This document shows positions 20,801-29,976 of a DNA stretch of 64,000 nucleotides, piece after piece. The DNA is taken from NCBI GenBank assembly GCA_033725935.1, contig MU867060.1, positions 1,501,337 to 1,565,336 of the forward strand, read 5' to 3'. This DNA comes from Cladorrhinum sp. PSN259 (taxonomy: Eukaryota; Ascomycota; Sordariomycetes; Sordariales; Podosporaceae). Under the pieces are notes generated by a model. That model worked only from the letters and a program-made list of their open reading frames with translations, did not search any database and was not told the DNA's origin. Position numbers and translations under genes: made by a program. How positions within the stretch are numbered: position 1 is the first letter of the stretch; each line of letters starts with the position of its first letter.

Positions 20801-21606
20801 CTTGTACCCTTAAGTGCCACTCGTACGTATAACCCAAGTCTTTCCTCCTGATATGTAATTTCACTGACAGTCCATCCAGAACACGTCATGAACTTCTTCC
20901 TTGCGGTCAGCCTTGTCGCGAGAAGTTGGTTTGCGGCCATGGCTGCGGACGCAACTGCGGTCAGGTCTGCATTTGTCACTGCAGAGAGTTCCAGGAGTTC
21001 ACAGCTCAAAAACAAGCAAGAGAGCTGTCGGCACAGAAGCGGGTGCCTCTCGAGGAGCGAATGATTCAAATGGGTGCGGTCCCAAGCCAGATGCTTCAGC
21101 AGTCCATGGCGATGAATCAGTCGACCTCCAGGCAGCCGAACATTCGGTCCGGTAGGCATTATACTACTCGCCGTATGAACCAGACCCAGTTCAGTCGGCA
21201 CCCAATGTCTATTCAAACACGTGCCTCCTCTGGATGGACCCAATTTCCCGATAATGCTGAGCAGCACGATGAGGAGATGAGACAGGAGCGAGCGGCTCGT
21301 GCTGCAGCTGCACCTCAAGCCTCGAGCACGAAGATCAGAGAGGTGTACCAACCTACTTCCTTGGTTAACGGACAGCGGGTCGATAACGGTCAGCGGATTA
21401 CCCAGCAGGTTCAGCATGGCGTGGCAACTGAGCCAGCTGCTGGTCCTGTGCCTGACCTAAGTCCGTCTTCAGAACTTGCTTCTATCCCTGCACTTATTCC
21501 CGCTCTCACGCCTGCTCTCGCTCCGGCTCCTGTGCCGACATCTATGCCCATTTCTGCTCCCCATGAGGACGTCAACTTCGAGGGGGATTCTTTAATTGTC
21601 TTGTAA
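17879..21606 (+). CDS. NFX1-type zinc-finger SF1 RNA helicase (ZNFX1/Hrr1/SAD-3 type)
   Basis: Exons are 17879..18154, 18213..18574, 18642..20822 and 20880..21606 (introns 58, 67 and 57 bp), giving 1181 aa. The helicase core is UPF1-like. Walker A is GPPGTGKT at about 297, motif Ia is near VSATTNHALDQLL, motif II is LIEEAAE at about 621, and motif III is VLVGDHQQLTPKC. Motif V/VI sequences are TIDSYQGEENDIVLLSLVRS and VAISRARRGFYLFG. A cysteine/histidine array of the NFX1 type follows (CGQTRPCGHPCTLKCHS, CGQPCREKLVCGHGCGRNCG), spliced exactly between conserved residues. The last 200 aa are glutamine- and Pro/Ala-rich. Proteins of this class include S. pombe Hrr1 (RNA-directed RNA polymerase complex) and Neurospora SAD-3 (meiotic silencing). 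A role in RNA silencing is therefore plausible but not proven; fungi have several such paralogues. The finger array is short for the family. Confidence 0.88.
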
Positions 21607-22228
21607 TTCACGGCATCATCAAGCAGTTACTTATCACTGCCGGCTGGAGGAAAGGGAGACATGGAGAATGGATGGCTAGGTTCACTAATTTGGTATTATC
21701 ACCGACATTGCCGAAGAATAGCCCTAGATTGCAAACTGGGTGTTGGGAACCTTATAGGTTGGCAGATTAGCTAGACTTTTGTTCAGTTGATAGCAATTGA
21801 TGTGTATTACATCATCGTACAGATTACCTTTTGACCGTGACGCTATCCACTTGATTTTCCCGAGATCCTGACATATGAACACAATGGTTTACTTCCGGCC
21901 AGATCTGTGCTGAAATTCGAACATCAAATTTTGTTCTTCAGCATGGTATAATTCTAATCTTTCTTTTTGCATGGGTATAAAACCTACTTTCACAGCAAAT
22001 ACCAACAAATAAATCCAACATTCCGCTAATTTTAACCAAACTCCAGGCAAACGGATATACTCTGCGCTTACAGTTTCCTTTTCTCCCCTTCCCAAGGAGG
22101 CAACGACTATTATTCCCATTCCTTCCATGGTACAAAACTTGAAGGAGGGAAGAAAATACCTATAAGAAACCCAAATAAAAGGCGGAAGAAGGGGAGGAAA
22201 AGAGTATTGGAGAAACAGAAGACGAGAT
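21607..22228. other. Convergent 3' spacer, no gene seen
   Basis: AT-rich sequence between the helicase stop and the SPT8 stop. A frame at 21889..22260 on the minus strand is short and without features. Confidence 0.6.
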
Positions 22229-24364
22229 TCAAGGCTTAGTAGGATTAATCTCGTACCCAATCAGACACTCGGTCGAGTGACCCTCCCACCCCCTAGTCCC
22301 AGCCGTAGAAATCATGACCCTCGAAGTCGGGTCAATGTAAAGGGAAGAAATGACTCCGGCCCTGGGGGGCCCGGGGATGATGGTAAACGGCACTTTGGAG
22401 TGCTTGAACGAAGGGGTTTCGCTCAGATCATAAAGCCTCAGGATGTCGTGCGAGGCGCAGACGAGGTGTCGGCCGTTGGCCATCGGACGGACGCAGCTCA
22501 CGGGACCGGAGCCGTTGGGGAGCTTGAGCACGCGCTCGGGCTCCCAGGTGCTGTTCGCCTTGTGGATACTGAATTCTTCTACGGTGCCGTTGCGTCTGCC
22601 TGCGTAGATGTGGTTGCCGTCTAGGGACCAGCAGGCTCCCATGAGCCAGGGGGGCGGTCCGCCCCGGCGGTTGTTAATGCGCGCTAATGGGTCGGGCATT
22701 CGTTTGTCCCAGATGCGGATGGTGCCGTCTATTGCTGCTGCGAGAAAGACGTCTGGGTTGGCTTGAGCTGCTGCTGCGTGGGAGACTGGGTTGGGGTTGT
22801 CGAGGACCATGGAGGGGGACGGTGGGTTTGGTTGGGATGCGGAAGGTTGGGAGTCATTGTCCTGCGTGGCGTTGTCGGGTTGCCCCGATGGAGGAGCTTC
22901 TTCATGATCTGGTGCTGGGGATGTCGGCTGTTCTGCTACTGCTGTTGTTGTTTGGACTGGATCGACATCCATGGATTCGTCCTGATTCGTCTCAGCAGTG
23001 GATGGCGGGATCTCTGGGTTAGACTGGTTGGCATTGGCACCACCTTGATCTGTCCCTAATTGCTGACCTTCTACCTGCGTAAGTTCAGCTGTTGGGGCAT
23101 CGGTGTGGGCAGTATTAGACATCTCAACGTCGCTAGAAGGGAAGGCACTCGCGGATTCGTCATTGAGACTCGCTTCCATAGCTCGAGAGAATTCATCATC
23201 GTCATCTCCAAAGGCACCTCCTCCTCCTCCACCACCAAGGGTGTCGTTATCACCAAACAGCGAGCCTGCGGGACTACCGAAGAGCGATTCGTGTTCAGGA
23301 GAACCCGTCGCTTCAGTAGGTACTGGCTCTGCTGTAAGCCCGCCGACATCTGATACAAGGCCATCGTTTGCTCCACCCGGCTGCTGAGAGTTGGAATTCT
23401 CCCAGAACAATGGGACAGGTGGTTTTGCGTTGTTGCTTCTAAATGTGTCGCTCTTGAGGTCGATCTCACTTGCCGCGGCAGGTATAGGGGCGGCACTCAT
23501 TGGGCGAAGCTCAATGGCAGATATTTGACCTCCACTAGCATCAAATCGCCTAACAATCTGCCCATTATTCAAATCCCAGTCCAAGCATGTTTTATCCCAG
23601 CTCCCACTCAGGACGCTCTTCTCGTCGGGGGCTAATTGGAGGACGCTGACGGCATTGTTGTGGCCTCCATCACGCAAGGTTGCTATTCGTTTGCCCTCAT
23701 CATGTCTCACGCTAGATAGGTTGATGCCACCGCTTTCCAGTCCACTTAATAGCCACAGGGCATCGCTGTGTATGGCCAGGCTATACACGGGCGACAGTAT
23801 TTTATCCTCGGGCCGCACGTTCGGCGGGCTTGGTTCTTCATTTGACCAGTAGCTCATCAGTACGCCAGCCTTGACGACACTGTCAACAAAAGGATGTCTT
23901 TGAGCAACCGTGAGCTGTAATTTCCCATTGATAGTGCTGATACCGTCGTGTTTCCGAATGTAGCCGTCTGATCCGCCCGTCATCCAAAAGCGCTGATTGG
24001 GCGTAATTGCCATGCAGTTAATACTGGTTCCCATTGGCGCGGCCATGGTAGGGACGATGTCGTAATGCTGTGCCGTGAGATACTCTTGCCGTATTGTGAG
24101 CTGTTGTTTGGACCCAACTGAAGCCGTCGAAGGCGCGGCGGATGCGCGCCGTGGTGGCTCCTCATCTGCGTCACCGTCTGGTCCTCCGGCCTGCGATTGA
24201 TCGAATTGCTCAGGTTCGGGCTCGGCTTCTGGTTCGGGCTCGTCTGGGTAGTCTTGTTCGTCTTCTTCCTCGTTGTCATTATCATCCTCGGCGTCGTTAT
24301 CTGCCTCGTCTACCTCCATCAGCTCGTCCTGCTCATTCTCTGAGCTCGCGTATTCGTCGTCCAT
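22229..24364 (-). CDS. SPT8: SAGA complex subunit Spt8, WD40 protein
   Basis: Single-exon gene of 711 aa from ATG 24364. Residues 1-80 are extremely acidic (Asp/Glu and PEPEAEPEPEQ), a hallmark of Spt8. WD40 blades start at about residue 95 with YDIVPTMAAPMGTSINCMA and include RFWMTGGSDGYIRKHD, SVLSGSWDKTCLDWD, AAIDGTIRIWDKR and HLVCASHDILRLYD. A long low-complexity insert (about 320-560, with a GGGGGGG run and Pro/Gln/Asn-rich stretches) separates the blades, as in other filamentous fungi. Spt8 sits in the TBP-binding module of SAGA in the nucleus and regulates TBP delivery at promoters. The start is fixed by the acidic N-terminus and by an upstream spacer of 302 bp shared with the cyclophilin gene. 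Confidence 0.93.
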   Translation of the reverse strand: MDDEYASSENEQDELMEVDEADNDAEDDNDNEEEDEQDYPDEPEPEAEPEPEQFDQSQAGGPDGDADEEPPRRASAAPSTASVGSKQQLTIRQEYLTAQHYDIVPTMAAPMGTSINCMAITPNQRFWMTGGSDGYIRKHDGISTINGKLQLTVAQRHPFVDSVVKAGVLMSYWSNEEPSPPNVRPEDKILSPVYSLAIHSDALWLLSGLESGGINLSSVRHDEGKRIATLRDGGHNNAVSVLQLAPDEKSVLSGSWDKTCLDWDLNNGQIVRRFDASGGQISAIELRPMSAAPIPAAASEIDLKSDTFRSNNAKPPVPLFWENSNSQQPGGANDGLVSDVGGLTAEPVPTEATGSPEHESLFGSPAGSLFGDNDTLGGGGGGGAFGDDDDEFSRAMEASLNDESASAFPSSDVEMSNTAHTDAPTAELTQVEGQQLGTDQGGANANQSNPEIPPSTAETNQDESMDVDPVQTTTAVAEQPTSPAPDHEEAPPSGQPDNATQDNDSQPSASQPNPPSPSMVLDNPNPVSHAAAAQANPDVFLAAAIDGTIRIWDKRMPDPLARINNRRGGPPPWLMGACWSLDGNHIYAGRRNGTVEEFSIHKANSTWEPERVLKLPNGSGPVSCVRPMANGRHLVCASHDILRLYDLSETPSFKHSKVPFTIIPGPPRAGVISSLYIDPTSRVMISTAGTRGWEGHSTECLIGYEINPTKP

Positions 24365-24666
24365 TTTAAGTTGTGCAGTATGGATACAACGTAGCCTGTA
24401 CGGCTTTTAGTGTAACTATTATGCACGGTGGTGTTAAGAAATTACTAAAGTCAGTTTGATGAATTAAGGTATTAGATAGGTCAAACCTTCTGGGACAGCT
24501 TCGAACGCCGCCGATCGAGCCTGGACCAATATGGTGGGGCTGCCAAGCTCGAACCGCGAACGCGTCCCTGTCACAGCCACAGCACCACTTACATGCAAGC
24601 AACAGCCATCTCAGTTGAGAGAGAACCATCAACTCTTATACCAACCAACCAAAAGATTTCCAGAAA
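24365..24666. promoter_or_regulatory. Bidirectional promoter between SPT8 and cyclophilin H
   Basis: Only 302 bp separate the two divergent start codons (24364 minus, 24667 plus). Both transcription starts and 5' leaders must fit here, so the elements are likely shared. No TATA box is obvious. Confidence 0.6.
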
Positions 24667-25744
24667 ATGGCACCAACAGTACTTCCCGAGTCGGGTAATC
24701 CGCTGTAAGTTTCTCAATCTATCACGATCCAATTTCATTTTCCTTTCTTTTTCACCAGTCTCTGCCATCACCTTATGAAAGCTGGGATGATATCTTCCCA
24801 GCCGTTTGAAACCATGACGAGGCTACACACGTTGTACTTGTTTCTCAGGTTTTCCCTCTTAACCAAGTAACTAATCTTTTTTATATTTTTTATTCCCGTT
24901 CCATAGGGTCTTTTTCGACATCACTCTTGGTGGTATGCTTTCACCCCCCCTCCCCCTCTCTCGAACTCTGTCTCTCTCTCTCTCGCACATTCATCTCATC
25001 ACCAACGACACATCATCCTTCTTCAAATCTCTCATAACCACTTCCCCTTCATTCCATGACCTGTCACTAACTCTTCCAAAAATAAAGGCGAACCACTAGG
25101 CCGCATAACATTCGAACTCTTCGCCGACGTGGTCCCCCGCACCGCAGAGAATTTCCGGCAGTTTTGCACAGGAGAGCACAAGAACAACCTGGGTAGGCCC
25201 CAGGGATACAAGGGCAGTCGCTTTCATCGGATTGTATGTGTACTTCCTTACATCCTTTATATATATACCGCTTTCCTTTTGAATTTTAACTGACAATTTT
25301 TGTACCCTTTAAAAAAAAACCAGATCCCAAATTTCATGATCCAAGGTGGAGACTTCCTCAACGGCGACGGAACGGGCAGCACCTGCATTTACGGGACGAA
25401 ATCCTTTGCGGATGAGAGTTTTTCGAGGAAGCATGATGTTCCCGGCTTGTTGTCCATGGCTGTATGTTTTTTTCATCATTATCATCTCTCTCCCTTCCTT
25501 GTACAATTTTTAGTTGAAGAAGTGTACTGACTGAGCAAAAAAGAACGCCGGCCCAAACACAAACGGAAGCCAATTCTTCATCACGACGGTTCCGACCCCC
25601 TTCCTGGACGGAAAACACGTCGTCTTCGGTCAAGTGGTGGACGGGATGGACGTCGTCAAGAAGATGGAAAACACAAAGACGGGGTACAAAGGCAAGGATG
25701 TGCCCAACTTGGATGTTGTTATTGTTCAGTGTGGTGAGATGTAA
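24667..25744 (+). CDS. Peptidyl-prolyl cis-trans isomerase, cyclophilin H type
   Basis: Exons are 24667..24704, 24907..24932, 25088..25233, 25324..25461 and 25544..25744 (introns 202, 155, 90 and 82 bp), giving 182 aa. Exon 2 is a 26-nt micro-exon. The spliced protein reads VFFDITLGGEPLGRI, then PRTAENFRQFCTGE, FHRIIPNFMIQGGDF, GPNTNGSQFFITT and KHVVFGQVVDGMDVV, the complete cyclophilin fold with the catalytic Arg in FHRI and the conserved Phe and Gln residues. Length and the short N-terminal extension (MAPTVLPESGNP) fit cyclophilin H, which binds the U4/U6.U5 snRNP Prp4/Prp3 proteins. A general cytosolic cyclophilin is less likely. Introns 2 and 4 end in AAG rather than CAG/TAG; protein conservation leaves no alternative. 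Confidence 0.92.
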
Positions 25745-27000
25745 AGTTGTCATTAAAAAACACACACACTTACACGGCAAAGCCATGTTAGTCAGTCAGT
25801 TAGTTTAGTTTGGTTCAAGTTTTCATAGGGGATGGGATGGCTTGGAAGGGACAACAGAGTGAAGAGGGGAAATAGAGAAAAAAAAAATCATGTTTGATGA
25901 AATTGTTGAAAAGGTGGATTGCTTTTTACATTGGATTAAATACCCTGGCTGCCTGCTGAATCTCAGGAAGAAGAAATAAAGGGCACCAAGGTAGTTCGCT
26001 CCCATTGGGGGTGATATGAGAATGCAGCTGTATCTATTCACCCTTCATACCTAGGCACACCATTCAATTCTTCTTTTTACTTCCTTCATCACTCATCGTC
26101 ACTCATCGTCAGATCCAAACACGGGAAAAAGAACAAAGGCTTTCGTAAACTACAAAAAACTTTTGAAAGCAAAAGTGAGATACTTCTTTCCTTAATCGCT
26201 ACAATGCCTGTTTCTTAATCCCGCTAAAACAATATAAAATCAGAATACAGGAAAAAAAGACAGTTTACAAAAGGGTGTTTTTGTGCAGAAGTCCAACAAG
26301 TATCATCTAGGATGAGTAACCAACAAGGGCAAAAAGAAAAAAAACATCTTGTCATCCAGCCAGGTTTCTATACTTCTTCAACTTCATCTTCCGTCTCCTC
26401 CAAATCGCCTTCTCTTCAATATTGACCCGCGGCTCATCCCCTGCCGTCTTGGATGCCGATACCAACAAATATGTTGACTGTGTGTATGTGTGATTGTGTC
26501 GTGTGAGATGTATAATGTGCAAAAAAAGAGAAAGACAAGAAAATGAAAAAAAAACAAAAAAAACAAAAAAAAAAACGCCTGCCAAAACCCCAATATCCCA
26601 TCATTCCCCCCAGTTGCCTTTCATTTTCGCTCGGTAACGTGAATATTTTGCGTGATCCATTCCAAGGAGAACGAAAGGACTGAGTTCGTACAATATCCAG
26701 CAAGATAGAGAAAACATTAAAGAGGAATTTATATCCCGCCAAATATGTGTGGTCGATTATGTGCCATGATGCCCTGGCCGCAATAAGCCAACTCGAAAAG
26801 CGAATCGCAAGAGCTGCTATACACCCTCCAAAATATGCCACGGATGCAAGATGCTTATTATGTAAGTAATTTTAGGGCTTCCAGTCGTGGTCGTTTCATG
26901 CGAAGATAATATGCCGTGTGCTGTTCATTTCATCCCATTTAGGTTACGGGGTCAAAGACATTCAGACATGGGGGGTCCCGAAGTCCTCATCTGTCCTAAC
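25745..27000. other. Convergent spacer, no gene seen
   Basis: 1.25 kb of AT-rich 3' sequence between the cyclophilin and PEX13 stops. A tandem ACTCATCGTC duplication lies around 26091-26112, and A-rich homopolymers are frequent near 26520-26575. Confidence 0.55.
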
Positions 27001-28487
27001 TTAGGAGTTGAAATGAGCTTTCTGGAAGCTCTCGGCAGTCACATCACCGACCTTGGTTGTCGGGACGGGAGGAGCCTTGGTAGAAACCATTGCGCCGGGT
27101 GCGCTCACAGTGCTGGTCAACGAGGTTGTCCGACTGCTATCGCTGGCGGGGGAGTTCTGAATTGCAGCGATGGGGGCACCGGGCTTGCGCATCACCTCGA
27201 GAAACGTTGCAGGCAAATAACCAATCCTTCCATCACGGGCACGGCACTTCCACCACTCGCTGGGATTTCCAAGGGGATCGGTCTTGCTGATAACGGCGAT
27301 CAAATCACCCTTGCGCACATCCACATCGATACCTTGCACGGCATTCTGTCCCTGGTTGGCCGGCGAAAAGTCGTAGAGAACACGACAGAATTCGAGCTTG
27401 GTTGGGTCAACTGTCTGCTGAGCGACAACGAGCTGACGTCTCCGTTCCTCCTCTTCGGCATTGGCGGCGAACGATCGGATAAATCTGCTCATGACGTATG
27501 GCAACCCGAAGGCGGCCAAAATGAAGAAGAAGAGGGGCTTGCGGCTCGGCTTCGGTGCGCCACCAGCCTGGCTGCCGGCAGGAGATTGCCGGCCCTCGAA
27601 TCTAGCAAAGGCAGCAGGTGTCAAAGCAGTTGCGTCGGCCGGTGGCGGCTTGCCCCTCAACTTTGCAACCAGAGTGCGGATCCAGCGCATCATGGTGAAG
27701 ATGCCCAAGATTGAGCCGAGTGTATCGCGAAGTGCCCTAAACTGTTCGGCCACTGAAACCATTGCTGCAAGGAGTTGTTAGGTCCGATCTTTTTGATCAA
27801 AAACACACAAAGACGGGACGACGGCTTACCAAAAAAGCTTGAATGAGTTGCCATGTAAGTGCTCTCGAGCATTTGCGAAAACCCGCCAAAAGCACCGACG
27901 ATGCCCTCCAACATTTGGAAAGTCGCCTGCGTGTTCATGCTGAAGCGGTTGGTGAGACTGTCCGGATTGTTCGGGTCGCCGGGCATGCCGCCGCCCATTC
28001 CCCCATACATACCACCCCCATACATACCGCCGCCCATTCCCCCATACATACCACCTCCATACATACCGCCGCCCATTCCCCCATAACCGCCCATTCCGCC
28101 GAGCCGGTTGTATGGTGATGAATACGGCGATGAGTATGCTGAGGAGTAACCCCCACCGTAGGGTGTCGTGCCATAAGGTCTGCTATAAGCAGCGGCATTC
28201 TGATTGACAGCACTAGTGAGCGTTGCAGGCATCGGTGGGATGGCTGGCGCGCCCGCGGTTGAAGCAGTCGTCGTCATTGCGGGAGCTGTCAGCGCGTTCG
28301 AGCCTGTGATCGCAGGAAGTGCCGGCGCGACAGGTGATGAGGAGGTGGAAGTCGCTTTTGCGTCATGCGAGTTAGTTTCATCAATGCAAGTGTCGAAGAA
28401 CTGACGGAAAACAAAACAAAAGAATTACTAACCTGAAGTAACGGAGGATGAGCCAGGTCGCTCCCACGGTTTCGGCGGCGATGCCAT
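27001..28487 (-). CDS. PEX13: Peroxisomal docking protein Pex13 (SH3 domain)
   Basis: Exons are 28487..28433, 28354..27830 and 27764..27001 (introns 78 and 65 bp), giving 447 aa. The N-terminus MASPPKPWERPG is the hallmark of fungal Pex13. It is followed by Ser/Pro/Ala-rich sequence and a Tyr/Gly/Met-rich region. The conserved core reads SLTNRFSMNTQATFQMLEGI and ATHSSFF, joined by splicing to AMVSVAEQFRALRDTLG and FTMMRWIRTL. A membrane segment (about 275-295, LFFFILAAFGLPYVMS) precedes the SH3 domain (EFCRVLYDFSPAN to WWKCRARDGRIGYLPATFLEV). Pex13 docks the Pex5/Pex7 receptors at the peroxisomal membrane together with Pex14. The first intron uses a GTTAGT donor, an ACTAAC branch and an AAAG acceptor. 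The nearer AG would give a 32-nt intron and was rejected. Confidence 0.92.
27991..28107 (-). repeat. 39-bp tandem repeat in PEX13
   Basis: The word CCGCCCATTC recurs at 27991, 28030 and 28069, a 39-bp period that codes for a 13-residue Gly/Met/Tyr unit (GGMYGGGMYGGMG) in the Tyr/Gly-rich N-terminal region of Pex13. The frame is kept across copies. Confidence 0.85.
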
Positions 28488-29976
28488 TGGTTAAAGATGT
28501 CAACGCTCCCGAATGGGTGGAAGGGAAGGGGATTGAGAGCGGGAAGCTGGGGTCAGGAGTCGAGAAGTCGACGGTTCGCGATGGATGACGGACGACGGAC
28601 AAGGGTTTCCGGGGTGGCGATAGCGGGTCGAGTGTAGCGGACGGGTCGCAAACACTGGTCTCCAGCTGGTTTCGACACCCAGCCACACACCAGCTAAAAA
28701 ACAAACACGCGCGCCAAACGACAAAAAAGGAGCAACTAACAATTGATTGAGTCGTGACTCTTCTTATATCGAGACAAGAGAAAAGAGAAGAATCTCGAAA
28801 TGTTCCATATGCTGACGTTAAGGTCGTGAGTGAAAGTGGGGATTGCTGGGAAGCCTTTTGTTCGGCCGCGCCGTGTGCAGAAATGCAGAGGTGCAGGACC
28901 TGTCGGTCGGCTTGTGAACGAGCCTCGGTATTTTTTTTGGCTTGCCCACTTGCCGAGTTCTTCGAGTTCTTCGATGATGAAAAGCACGGATCAACCTTAA
29001 ACCAGCTGGCAGTATTGGGGAACGGACAAGCCGGTGTTTACCCGGATGGGATCTCGATGGGATCCTCCCACGCGAGCATGACATTGAGGATTTTGAGGAA
29101 GGCACGGTTTGAAGAGTTTGGAGATTGGATATCAGCTTTCGAGGACAATTTACTTCAAGAACTAGACTACCTTTCAACTTCCTGCAGGCTTTTTTTAAGC
29201 CCTCATTCTACCAAGTACTTTTTTAGGGGACAGATCCGAAATCAACTAGCTGTTGACTGTAACTGAAAAAGGCCTCCTAGATATGATCCAGTGTTAGGCC
29301 CATAGACCAGATATTTTTTTCTTTCTTTCTTTCTTTCTTTCTTTCTCTCTCTCTGATTGCCAGTACCTACCGTTGCTTTTCATCCCAACAGATGCAAGGG
29401 GCAAGCGATGACTTTTAGAAGATGGCTCTTGAGAACAGGTTGATCCATGGGTTTCCACGTTGTTGATTTGCTGCAGGTTACCCCTGGAGGTTTTGACGCG
29501 CGCGCGATTCTGGGATGGAGTTTTCCAGGTTTGTGGAAGCTCTGGGAGGTGGTTGGGCACTGCCAAGGCAGCGGCTCAGCACCAAAATTCACGCTATAAC
29601 CCCTGTCCTGGCTCGTTGCTGCGCAACCCCACAATAAATCCAATCAAACAAGCAGCGTGGGGATACGCTGGAGGTTGGGATGTGGTTCCCGCGAGCTGCA
29701 GGTTGCAAGTGTCAATTGTTGTTTTAGCATCAGATCCATGCTTTACCGTCCGCACGCACGCACGCAATTCTTCTGCATTTGCCATTCACAGAATATTTGT
29801 CTCCAAGGAGACTTGGAGACCCTGAACATTCCATTGTTTACCGAGTCAAATTATATTTGCCCGTCGTGAGACACATCTAGCAAAGACAAGAAAATTCGAC
29901 AGTTTTAGCTGTTGGATTCGGGTACTTCTCCGCCCACCAAAAGGTGGGAGCTGCCCCTCACTCTCAGAAACACAAG
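28488..29976. other. Divergent intergenic region with a CTTT microsatellite
   Basis: 1.5 kb between the PEX13 and DUF3405 starts. A (CTTT)n/(CT)n tract lies at 29321..29354. A 170-codon plus-strand frame at 28754..29266 opens with GTG, has no domain and overlaps the PEX13 leader, so it is not called. Confidence 0.55.

Noticed and set aside
19126..21417. Antisense frames of 335 and 328 codons over the helicase gene
   Set aside because: Shadows of the strongly conserved plus-strand helicase.
28754..29266. 170-codon plus-strand frame upstream of PEX13
   Set aside because: It opens with GTG, shows no domain, and overlaps the PEX13 leader and a DNA segment without coding bias.
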